Positions 57,131 to 64,000 of a DNA stretch of 64,000 bases are shown here, one piece after another. Both the position numbers and the translations under genes were made by a program. This DNA comes from Pantoea sp. At-9b (GTDB lineage: Bacteria > Pseudomonadota > Gammaproteobacteria > Enterobacterales > Enterobacteriaceae). The notes beneath the pieces were generated by a model. The model was not told the DNA's origin. It saw nothing but the letters and a program-made list of their open reading frames with translations, and did not search any database. Numbering within the stretch: the first letter of the stretch is position 1; every line of letters begins with the position of its first letter. The DNA lies in NCBI RefSeq assembly GCF_000175935.2, contig NC_014837.1:1922001-1986000 (forward strand), in the 5' to 3' direction.

Positions 57131-57913
57131 ATGACGGCGGTGCTGAACTTCAATTTTGCCAGTCGCCCGCTGGTGCCCTACGCCCATGATTACGCGCACG
57201 GCGCGGTGGAGCCGTGGCACCATCACGACTGCGCGCAGTTGATTCATACCCTCAGTGGCGTGGTGAAGGTGGAGACGCAACACGGCAGTTGGATCGTGCC
57301 GCCGAGCCGGGGCGTCTGGCTGCCTGCCGGTACGCGCCATGCGTTGCAGATCATCGGCCAGGTGGCGGCGCGCACGGTGTTTGTTGATCCGCTGGCGCGC
57401 GCCGACTTGCCCGCCAGCTGTCAGGTGGTGCAAATCTCGCCGTTGCTGCGTGAATTGATTGTCAGCGCCATTGCTCTGCCCGAAAGCTATCAACCCGGCA
57501 GCCGTGCCGAGCGCATCTATGAGTTGATTCTGGATGAAATTCGCGTGATGGATGTACTGCCGTTTGGCCTGCCGTGGCCGGAGAGTGCACGTTTGTTGAC
57601 GTTGTGCCAGCAGATCCAGCAGCAGCCCGGTGAAAACTGGACGCTGGCGCGGGCCGCAGCGGCACTGTGCGTGGCAGAGCGTACCCTGGCACGCCACTTC
57701 AGTCGCGAAACCGGCCTACAGTTCAGCGACTGGGTGCGACGCGCCCGTCTTGGTGTCGCCCTGACCCGGCTGGCCCAGGGCGATTCGGTGCTGGCGGTGG
57801 CGCTCGATCTCGGTTACGACAGTCCGAGCGCCTTCAGCGCGATGTTTCGTCGCCTGCTGGGCGTTACACCTGCGAACTACTTTCCTGCGGCAGAAAAGCG
57901 TGGGCGGCATTAA
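57131..57913 (+). CDS. AraC family regulator with N-terminal cupin
   Basis: This 260-residue regulator has a cupin (HHHDCAQLIHTLSGVVKVET, residues about 30-50; IVPPSRGVWLPAGTRHALQI). The C-terminal AraC domain includes LARAAAALCVAERTLARHFS and DSPSAFSAMFRRLLGVTPAN. The layout resembles NimR/YeaM-type regulators that control an adjacent MFS gene; no such gene is beside it here. It follows the dehydrogenase by 4 bases. Its last 50 bases overlap the 3' end of the convergent leuA-type gene, an unusually long tail-to-tail overlap. Confidence 0.88.
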   Translation: MTAVLNFNFASRPLVPYAHDYAHGAVEPWHHHDCAQLIHTLSGVVKVETQHGSWIVPPSRGVWLPAGTRHALQIIGQVAARTVFVDPLARADLPASCQVVQISPLLRELIVSAIALPESYQPGSRAERIYELILDEIRVMDVLPFGLPWPESARLLTLCQQIQQQPGENWTLARAAAALCVAERTLARHFSRETGLQFSDWVRRARLGVALTRLAQGDSVLAVALDLGYDSPSAFSAMFRRLLGVTPANYFPAAEKRGRH

Positions 57914-59549
57914 GCAACGCCTGCAATGAGGCGCGTGCCACGTCATTATCGATACCCACCCCCCAGGCGCGCTCGCCACGGGGATTGACACAGCTGAGAT
58001 AGGTCACCGAGCGGCTGTCGCTGCGCTTGCCCAGCGTATGTTCGTGGTAATCCTCGATACTCAGTGTCAGGCCGTAACGCTGACGCAGTGCTGCGACCGC
58101 GGCTGACAGCAAGCCATTGCCTTTGCCCTCAAGGTGAATGTGCTGGGTAGCCTGTTGCACGCGCGCTTTCAGGCGCGTTTCACCTTTGTCATCGCTGTGA
58201 CTCTCCGCTTCCAGCAAGCGTCGCGCCGGGTGGGTCAAACCGTAGTGTTCACAAAACAGCTGCCACAGGGCGTGATGCGTCATCTCCTGACCGTGGGCAT
58301 CGGTCTGCTGCTGTACCACGCGGCTGAAATCCTGTTGCAGACCCCGCGGCAGTTGCAGACCGTGATTCTGCTCCAGCAGCCAGGCGGCACCGCCTTTGCC
58401 GGATTGGCTGTTAACCCGGATCACCGCTTCATAGCTACAACCGATATCCGCTGGATCAAGTGGCAGGTAGGGCATCTGCCACAGGGTTTCTTCACGTTGG
58501 GCGCGCTCGGCAAAACCTTTGCGAATCGCATCCTGATGTGAACCCGAGAAGGCGGTAAACACCAGCTCCCCGGCATAGGGATGGCGCGGATGCACCGGCA
58601 ACTGATTGCAACGCGTCACCACTTCCAGCACCTGCTGGATATCACTGAAATCGAGCTGAGGTGCCACGCCCTGGGTATAGAGATTGAGCGCCAGCGTCAC
58701 CAGATCGACGTTGCCGGTGCGCTCACCGTTGCCAAACAGGCATCCCTCCACGCGATCGGCACCCGCCAGCAGCGCCAACTCGGCACAGGCGATCCCGGTG
58801 CCGCGATCGTTATGCGGATGGACGCTGATACTCACCTGTGAACGCTGGCTAAAGTGGCGGCAGAAATATTCAATCTGGTCGGCATAGACGTTAGGGGTGT
58901 TGACCTCCACGGTGGCGGGCAGGTTGATGATCATTGGCCGTTGCGCATGCGGTTGCCAGATAGCCGCTACCGCTTCACAAATCTCCAGCGCAAACGCCGG
59001 TTCGGTGAAGCAGAAGGTTTCTGGGGAATACTGGAACGTCCAGGCGGTGTCGTCCTGGCGGGCACAACGGTCGCGGATTTGACGCGTGGCGGCGCAGGCC
59101 AGCTCGATGATCTCCGCTTTGCTCTGGCGAAACACGCGTTCACGGAACAGCGGGGCGGTGGCGTTGTACAGATGGATGATGGCACGCGGTGCGCCACGCA
59201 GCCCGTCGAAGGTGCGATCAATCAAGTCGGCACGCGCCTGGGTCAGCACCTGGATCGCCACATCGTCGGGGATATGGCGCTGCTCAATCAACAGGCGGAC
59301 AAAGTCGAAATCGGTTTGTGAGGCGGCCGGAAACGCCACTTCAATCTCTTTGAAGCCGCAACGCAGCAGCAATTGCCAGAATTCCAGCTTACGCGCACTG
59401 TCCATCGGCGTGGCTAACGCCTGATTACCGTCACGCAGATCGGTTGACAGCCAGCGCGGGGCGGCGGTCAGCTGACGTGACGGCCACTGACGCTCGGGTA
59501 AGTTGATCACCGGGTAAGGGCGATATTTTTCAGCGGGTTGGGTAAGCAT
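57864..59549 (-). CDS. leuA: 2-isopropylmalate synthase, class II (LeuA2 type)
   Basis: This 561-residue enzyme condenses acetyl-CoA with 2-ketoisovalerate, the first step of leucine synthesis. The DRE-TIM metallolyase barrel shows LSTDLRDGNQALATPMDSAR near residue 35, SVHPHNDRGTGIACAELAL (metal His-x-His) near 240 and EGCLFGNGERTGNVDLVTLA. The C-terminal regulatory domain contains ALRQRYGLTLSIEDYHEHTL. The length and pattern fit class II (fungal/actinobacterial-type) LeuA, not the 523-residue class I of enteric leuABCD. No other leucine genes lie beside it and no leader peptide is visible. It may serve a related reaction. AAGGAGAACCCCC precedes the ATG. Confidence 0.9.
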   Translation of the reverse strand: MLTQPAEKYRPYPVINLPERQWPSRQLTAAPRWLSTDLRDGNQALATPMDSARKLEFWQLLLRCGFKEIEVAFPAASQTDFDFVRLLIEQRHIPDDVAIQVLTQARADLIDRTFDGLRGAPRAIIHLYNATAPLFRERVFRQSKAEIIELACAATRQIRDRCARQDDTAWTFQYSPETFCFTEPAFALEICEAVAAIWQPHAQRPMIINLPATVEVNTPNVYADQIEYFCRHFSQRSQVSISVHPHNDRGTGIACAELALLAGADRVEGCLFGNGERTGNVDLVTLALNLYTQGVAPQLDFSDIQQVLEVVTRCNQLPVHPRHPYAGELVFTAFSGSHQDAIRKGFAERAQREETLWQMPYLPLDPADIGCSYEAVIRVNSQSGKGGAAWLLEQNHGLQLPRGLQQDFSRVVQQQTDAHGQEMTHHALWQLFCEHYGLTHPARRLLEAESHSDDKGETRLKARVQQATQHIHLEGKGNGLLSAAVAALRQRYGLTLSIEDYHEHTLGKRSDSRSVTYLSCVNPRGERAWGVGIDNDVARASLQALLNAAHAFLPQESSSQV

Positions 59550-59645
59550 GGGGGTTCTCCTTATGGTCTGCGGTCAGTGTCACCCAAGCCCTGCGGTGTC
59601 GGCTCGCCCATTGCTGACAACCGCGCGCGCAAAACTGACAAACCC

Positions 59646-59706
59646 GGCGTGATAAATCACGCCGCTACAGATGGTGCAAACTCGTAGCGGCGCGATTTAT
59701 CGCGCG
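59646..59706. repeat. Dispersed palindromic repeat, inverted pair (copy 5)
   Basis: GCGTGATAAATCACGCCGCT (59647 on) and GTAGCGGCGCGATTTATCGC (59684 on) face each other. The first has compensating changes (GTG..CAC for GCG..CGC), so the hairpin is conserved even where sequence differs. Confidence 0.9.
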
Positions 59707-59802
59707 TTATGCGCCAACTGGAAATTCTCAGCAGAAATCAGCATCGGTCATTTTACGGCTTCGGTTTAGGCTGTGATTTTTGTGTGAGAAGGGCAAAATC
59801 CA

Positions 59803-60735
59803 ATGAAAAGAGCCGCTTTGATAGCACTGACGCTGGCGATCAGTACCGGCGCAAGCGCAGAAACGGTGACACTGCGTATCGCCGATCAGAAAGGGAATAT
59901 GCGTGCGGAGCTGGAAGCCGCGCAGCAGTTGAATAACCTTAATTATCATATCGAATGGGCTGAATTCCCGGCGGCGGCACCGCTGGCCGAAGCACTGAAC
60001 GCCGGGGCGGTGGACGCTGGCATCATCGGTGATGCGCCGTTGTTGTTCTCGCTGGCAGCGGGTTCGCAGGTGCAGGCGGTGGCGGTGAGTAAATCGGTGC
60101 CGGTGGGCACGGCCATGCTGGTCAGCCCGGACTCGCCACTGCAACGTGTGGCGGAGCTAAAGGGCAAAAGCATCGCCACCGGGCGCGGTTCCATCGGCCA
60201 CTTCCTCGCACTGAAAGCGCTGGAGCAGGCGGGTCTGAGCGATAAAGATGTCCAGTGGCGCTTCCTCACCCCGGCGGATGCGCGCATCGCGCTGGCCAAT
60301 GGCGCCGTTGACGCCTGGGCCACCTGGGATCCCTATACCGCGCTGGCGGAGGTGACGCACAGCGGTCGCGTGCTGGTGAACGGTAAGGGGCTCTCGACCG
60401 GCAATAGCTTCCTTGCTGCTACCGATGCGGCGCTCAGGGACGATGCGAAACGCGCGGCGTTACAGGATTATGTCAACCGACTGGCTGCCGCCGATCGCTG
60501 GGCCAACAGCCATGTATCCGCCTATTCCGCCCAGTTGGCGAAAATCATCGGCTTCCCGGCGGCTGCGGCGGAGAAGTCCTTTGCGCGCCGCCAGTCGCAC
60601 TGGCAACGCGTTGATGATGCCACCATTGCCCAGCAGCAGGCGACCGCCGATTTCTATCAGAAATACGGCCTGATTCAGAAAACGCTGGATGTGAAACCCA
60701 CCTTCTACCATGGCTTGCAGGTGGCACAGGATTGA
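59803..60735 (+). CDS. Orphan ABC-type sulfonate/nitrate substrate-binding protein
   Basis: This 310-residue periplasmic protein has a signal peptide (MKRAALIALTLAISTGASAE). The type II binding fold is of the SsuA/TauA/NrtA kind (LRIADQKGNMRAELEA, then VDAGIIGDAPLLFSLAAG and WATWDPYTALAEV). No permease or ATPase gene is adjacent, so it must borrow a transporter encoded elsewhere or have another role. A GC-rich hairpin (CGTGCGCC...GGCGCACG, 60742-60775) follows the gene. It starts 254 bases from the divergent leuA-type gene. Confidence 0.87.
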   Translation: MKRAALIALTLAISTGASAETVTLRIADQKGNMRAELEAAQQLNNLNYHIEWAEFPAAAPLAEALNAGAVDAGIIGDAPLLFSLAAGSQVQAVAVSKSVPVGTAMLVSPDSPLQRVAELKGKSIATGRGSIGHFLALKALEQAGLSDKDVQWRFLTPADARIALANGAVDAWATWDPYTALAEVTHSGRVLVNGKGLSTGNSFLAATDAALRDDAKRAALQDYVNRLAAADRWANSHVSAYSAQLAKIIGFPAAAAEKSFARRQSHWQRVDDATIAQQQATADFYQKYGLIQKTLDVKPTFYHGLQVAQD

Positions 60736-60741
60736 TAACCA

Positions 60742-60775
60742 CGTGCGCCACCATTTGGAGAAATCGCGGCGCACG
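60742..60775 (+). terminator. Hairpin after the orphan binding-protein gene
   Basis: CGTGCGCC pairs with GGCGCACG across an 18-base loop, 6 bases after the stop codon. There is no T-run. It may separate this transcript from the dipeptidase gene. Confidence 0.5.
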
Positions 60776-60814
60776 CGTAGCATAGTGTGACGTTTTCTCT
60801 TCTTTCCCCCGCTT

Positions 60815-61840
60815 ATGTCACTTGCCACTTTTGATGGTCATAACGATCTGCTGCTGAACCTGTGGCTGCATCATCGTGCTAATCCGGCTGAGGTTTTTTT
60901 CTCCGGCATTGATAACGGTCACCTCGACTATCCGCGTATGCAGCAGGGTGGTTTTGCCGGTGGTCTGTTTGCGTTATTTGTGCCGCCGCAACGCTATATC
61001 GAGCAGGTAGCACCGCAACGTGCGCAGGAGCGCGTCGCGCCGCTGGAGATTCTGTGGCAGCAATTAGCCATTCTGAAAACCCTGGTGGCCGAATCGCAGG
61101 GCCGCGCCCGTTTGTGTCTGAACGCTGCGGATATCGCCGCCTGTCGGGCAGAGGGCGTGCTGGCGATGGTGGCACATATCGAGGGCGCGGATGGTTTTGA
61201 TGGTGACGGAGACGCGCTGGCGGCGTTTTATCAGGCTGGCGTGCGCAGTATCGGGCCGTTCTGGAATCTGCCCAATCGCTTCGGCGCAGGCGTCACCGGT
61301 AATTTTCCCGGCTCCCCCGATAGCGGCCCTGGTTTAACCGCCGCCGGAGAGGCGTTGATTGCCGCCGCCAATCAACATCGCATGGTGATTGACGTCTCGC
61401 ATATGAACGCGCAGGCGTTCTGGGATACGGCGCGCTTGTCCCATGCGCCGCTGGTCGCCACCCATTCCAACGCGCATGCGCTGTGCCCACAGCCGCGTAA
61501 CCTTACCGATGATCAATTGCGCGCCATCCGTGACAGCGGCGGCATGGTAGGTGTGAATTTTGGTAACGCCTTCTTACGCGCCGATGGCAAACGCGACAGT
61601 GATACGCCGCTGATCGAAATTGGTAAACATTTTGATCACTTAATCGGGATAATGGGGCGCGATCACGTGGGCTTTGGCTCCGATTTTGACGGTATCAGCA
61701 CCCCGGATGCGTTGAAAGATGTTTCCGGGCTGCCACGGATTTTCACGCTGTTGCGCGAGTTTGGCTATGATCAGCCATTACTGGAGCAACTTGCGTGGGG
61801 CAACTGGCAGCGGGTGTTGAAACAGATTTGGCGGGAATAA
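60815..61840 (+). CDS. M19 (renal-type) dipeptidase
   Basis: This 341-residue zinc dipeptidase has no signal peptide, so it is cytoplasmic. The metal ligands of the family are seen: HND in FDGHNDLLLN (residues 6-15), Glu in VAHIEGADGF, His in VIDVSHMNAQAF, His in LVATHSNAHAL, and FGSDFDGI. It lies 151 bases before pqqA in the same direction. It could be unrelated, or it could trim peptides arising from PqqA; this is inference. The start ATG (60815) is preceded by a weak ribosome-binding site. Confidence 0.9.
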   Translation: MSLATFDGHNDLLLNLWLHHRANPAEVFFSGIDNGHLDYPRMQQGGFAGGLFALFVPPQRYIEQVAPQRAQERVAPLEILWQQLAILKTLVAESQGRARLCLNAADIAACRAEGVLAMVAHIEGADGFDGDGDALAAFYQAGVRSIGPFWNLPNRFGAGVTGNFPGSPDSGPGLTAAGEALIAAANQHRMVIDVSHMNAQAFWDTARLSHAPLVATHSNAHALCPQPRNLTDDQLRAIRDSGGMVGVNFGNAFLRADGKRDSDTPLIEIGKHFDHLIGIMGRDHVGFGSDFDGISTPDALKDVSGLPRIFTLLREFGYDQPLLEQLAWGNWQRVLKQIWRE

Positions 61841-61991
61841 CACAATTCCCTTACCGAAACAGGGTTGATCTGTTCGTCACATTGGCGCAACATCTGCCCG
61901 CGATGTGTATTGCGATCGGGATCACGTTTCCCGCCGCAAACATTCCATGCAGAGTGTGCTCTGCGTTAAGAGACTTTAGAGGAAGAATATT

Positions 61992-62063
61992 ATGTGGAAA
62001 AAACCTGAATTTGTTGACCTGCGTCTGGGCCTGGAAGTGACTCTGTACATCTCCAACCGCTAA
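61992..62063 (+). CDS. pqqA: PQQ precursor peptide PqqA
   Basis: This 23-residue peptide begins [16 protein letters not shown] and ends LYISNR. Its Glu15 and Tyr19 are the two residues that PqqE cross-links and that become the PQQ skeleton. Length and sequence are nearly identical to Klebsiella PqqA. AGAGGAAGAAT gives a strong ribosome-binding site. A hairpin with a T-rich tail follows and probably makes pqqA mRNA more abundant than pqqB and later genes. Confidence 0.98.
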   Translation: MWKKPEFVDLRLGLEVTLYISNR

Positions 62064-62070
62064 GACTTCT

Positions 62071-62097
62071 GCCCGCCACTCGCGCGGGCATTTTGTT
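62071..62097 (+). terminator. Attenuator between pqqA and pqqB
   Basis: GCCCGC-cactcgc-GCGGGC stem followed by ATTTTGTTTTC, 7 bases after pqqA. It should cause partial termination so that the precursor peptide is made in excess. Confidence 0.85.
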
Positions 62098-62118
62098 TTC
62101 TTTCTCCGGTCATCTCTC

Positions 62119-63045
62119 ATGTTTATTAAAGTTCTCGGTTCAGCGGCGGGCGGTGGATTTCCGCAGTGGAACTGTAACTGCGCCAATTGTAGCGGCTTGC
62201 GTAACGGTACTATCCAGGCGCAGGCGCGGACCCAATCCTCGATCATTGTCAGTGATAACGGGGAAGACTGGGTGTTGTGTAACGCCTCACCCGATATCAG
62301 CCAGCAAATTGCCCACACGCCAGAACTCAACAAAAAGGGCGTGCTGCGTGGAACGGCGATTGGCAGCATCATTCTTACCGACAGCCAGATCGACCACACC
62401 ACTGGCTTACTGAGCCTGCGCGAAGGCTGCCCGCATCAGGTGTGGTGTACCCCGGAAGTCCATGCGGATCTGACCAGCGGCTTCCCGATTTTCACCATGC
62501 TGCAACACTGGAATGGCGGTTTGCAGCATCACGCGCTGACGCCGCTGGAACCTTTCCGCGTTGATGTCTGCCGCGACCTTGAGTTCACCGCCATCCCGAT
62601 TCTCAGCAATGCGCCGCCGTACTCGCCGTTCCGCGATCGTCCGCTGCCCGGGCACAATGTGGCACTGTTTATCACCAACCGCGCGAACGGGCAGACGCTA
62701 CTGTATGCGCCGGGTCTTGGTGAACCGGATGCGGTGATCATGCCGTGGTTGCAAAAGGCGGATTGCCTGCTGATTGACGGCACCGTCTGGCAGGATGACG
62801 AGTTGCTGACCACCGGTGTCGGTAAAAATACCGGCAAGGCGATGGGCCATTTAGCCCTGGCGGAGGAGCAGGGGCTGATGGCGCTGCTGGCGTCCTTACC
62901 GGCGAAACGCAAAATTTTGATTCATATTAATAACACCAATCCGATCCTCAACGAGCAGTCGCCGCAGCGCCAGTTCCTGACGCAGCAGGGCATTGAAGTG
63001 AGCTGGGATGGGATGGCGATCCATTTGCAGGAGTCTTCATCGTGA
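62119..63045 (+). CDS. pqqB: PQQ biosynthesis protein PqqB
   Basis: This 308-residue MBL-fold enzyme matches Klebsiella PqqB in length. It contains [20 protein letters not shown] at the start (a structural zinc Cys motif), [20 protein letters not shown], the metal-binding region [17 protein letters not shown], and [20 protein letters not shown] near the end. Work on PqqB supports hydroxylation of the cross-linked Glu-Tyr intermediate. Its end overlaps the pqqC start by 4 bases. Confidence 0.96.
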   Translation: MFIKVLGSAAGGGFPQWNCNCANCSGLRNGTIQAQARTQSSIIVSDNGEDWVLCNASPDISQQIAHTPELNKKGVLRGTAIGSIILTDSQIDHTTGLLSLREGCPHQVWCTPEVHADLTSGFPIFTMLQHWNGGLQHHALTPLEPFRVDVCRDLEFTAIPILSNAPPYSPFRDRPLPGHNVALFITNRANGQTLLYAPGLGEPDAVIMPWLQKADCLLIDGTVWQDDELLTTGVGKNTGKAMGHLALAEEQGLMALLASLPAKRKILIHINNTNPILNEQSPQRQFLTQQGIEVSWDGMAIHLQESSS

Positions 63046-63797
63046 TCATTACTGAAGCCCTGACGCCAGCCGCCTTCGAACAGGCACTGCGCGCCAAAGG
63101 TGCCTATTACCACATCCATCACCCGTACCATATCGCCATGCATAACGGTGAGGCGACGCCGGAGCAGATTAAAGGGTGGGTGGCGAACCGTTTTTACTAC
63201 CAGACCAACATCCCGCTGAAAGATGCGGCGATCATGGCGAACTGTCCTGACCCGGCGACGCGCCGTAAATGGGTTCAGCGTATTCTCGATCACGATGGCA
63301 GCCAGGGACAGGAGGGCGGCATTGAAGCCTGGTTGCAATTGGGCGAAGCCGTGGGACTGACGCGTGAAGAACTGTTGTCTGAGCAGCATGTACTGCCAGG
63401 CGTGCGCTTTGCTGTTGATGCCTACGTGAACTTTGCCCGCCGAGCCAACTGGCAGGAAGCCGCTTGTAGCTCGCTGACTGAATTGTTTGCGCCGCAAATC
63501 CACCAGTCGCGTCTCGACAGCTGGCCGCAGCACTACCCGTGGATCAAAGAGGAAGGCTATTTCTACTTCCGCAGCCGTCTGAGTCAGGCGAACCGGGATG
63601 TTGAGCACGGCCTGGCGCTGGCGCTGGAGATTTTCACCAGTGCTGAACAGCAGAACCGGATGCTGGAAATCCTGCAATTCAAGCTCGATATCCTGTGGAC
63701 CATGCTGGATGCCATGACGATGGCTTATGCGTTGCAACGTCCGCCTTATCACACGGTCACCGACAAGGCGGCCTGGCACACCACCCGACTGGTATAA
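63042..63797 (+). CDS. pqqC: Pyrroloquinoline-quinone synthase PqqC
   Basis: This 251-residue all-helical oxidase catalyses the last step, ring closure and eight-electron oxidation to PQQ. It has [40 protein letters not shown] and [19 protein letters not shown], all typical of PqqC active-site helices. The start is GTG at 63042, overlapping the pqqB stop, which gives the family length exactly. Protein sequence is almost identical to Klebsiella PqqC. Confidence 0.97.
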   Translation: MIITEALTPAAFEQALRAKGAYYHIHHPYHIAMHNGEATPEQIKGWVANRFYYQTNIPLKDAAIMANCPDPATRRKWVQRILDHDGSQGQEGGIEAWLQLGEAVGLTREELLSEQHVLPGVRFAVDAYVNFARRANWQEAACSSLTELFAPQIHQSRLDSWPQHYPWIKEEGYFYFRSRLSQANRDVEHGLALALEIFTSAEQQNRMLEILQFKLDILWTMLDAMTMAYALQRPPYHTVTDKAAWHTTRLV

Positions 63798-63801
63798 ACT
63801 G

Positions 63802-64000
63802 ATGAAAGATAACCTGATTCCTGCGTTCCGCCGTGGCTATCGTCTGCAATGGGAACCGGCGCAGGAGAGCCACGTGGTGCTCTACCCGGAAGGGATGGCT
63901 AAACTGAATGAAACCGCCACCGCCATCCTCGAATTGGTGACGGGCAAACAAGATATCGCCGCGATTATTGCTACGCTGAACGCGCGTTTCCCGGATGCGG
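63802..64000 (+). CDS. pqqD: PQQ biosynthesis chaperone PqqD, partial
   Basis: The first 66 codons of pqqD are present before the window ends. They begin [20 protein letters not shown] and continue with [20 protein letters not shown], the RRE-like fold that binds the PqqA peptide and delivers it to the radical SAM enzyme PqqE. The start lies 4 bases after the pqqC stop. pqqE and perhaps pqqF are expected to the right of the window. Confidence 0.96.
   Translation, partial: MKDNLIPAFRRGYRLQWEPAQESHVVLYPEGMAKLNETATAILELVTGKQDIAAIIATLNARFPDA

Overview
The window is a 64 kb piece of an enterobacterial chromosome, most likely Erwiniaceae and probably Pantoea or a close relative. This rests on near-identical gene families to Escherichia and Klebsiella, a PQQ biosynthesis cluster, an oqxAB-type efflux operon and a dispersed intergenic palindrome built on GTAGCGGCGCGATTTATCGC. 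The tus gene and its Ter sites place the window in the replication terminus region. I identified the genus by protein recognition only; no search was run.

Layout. 1-5260 (minus strand): rsxD (cut by the window edge), rsxC, rsxB, rsxA, ydgK and cnu, which form the electron-transport complex that resets SoxR plus two small neighbours. 5261-10458: a control region with good CRP and GalR/GalS-like sites, then ytfQ-ytfR-ytfT-yjfF, a galactofuranose-type ABC importer. 10644-11573: a PD-(D/E)XK nuclease of the Rpn family with a likely internal start. 11660-19838: an L-arabinose locus, with araBA transcribed away from araFGH and araC, and no araD. 19916-20956: ydgJ. 21002-22627: a secreted GH19 chitinase. 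22864-33387: add, malY-malX/malI, ydgA, manA, fumC and tus. This follows E. coli order with some losses. The 5.3-19.9 kb block and the chitinase gene look like insertions into that ancestral order.

33601-40381: an MFS transporter, an Rrf2 regulator, a 0.6 kb gene-free stretch rich in perfect hairpins, and oqxB/oqxA with a divergent RarA-like regulator. 41113-48467: a barnase/barstar pair whose end overlaps srfC of a tightly packed srfABC operon. SrfB is actin/Hsp70-like, SrfC is P-loop-like and SrfA is a membrane-anchored protein. This is the least understood system in the window. 48609-51502: ydcO/ydcN, a MarR regulator and an isochorismatase-like hydrolase. 51584-53710: a PqqU/YncD-type TonB receptor.

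53875-59549: a small unknown protein, an MBL-fold protein lacking its usual metal motif, a LysR regulator, a beta-hydroxyacid-type dehydrogenase, an AraC regulator and a class II LeuA. 59803-64000: an orphan sulfonate/nitrate-type binding protein, an M19 dipeptidase, then pqqA, pqqB, pqqC and the start of pqqD. The cell therefore probably makes PQQ and can also import it. No tRNA, rRNA, CRISPR array, prophage or intact insertion sequence was seen.
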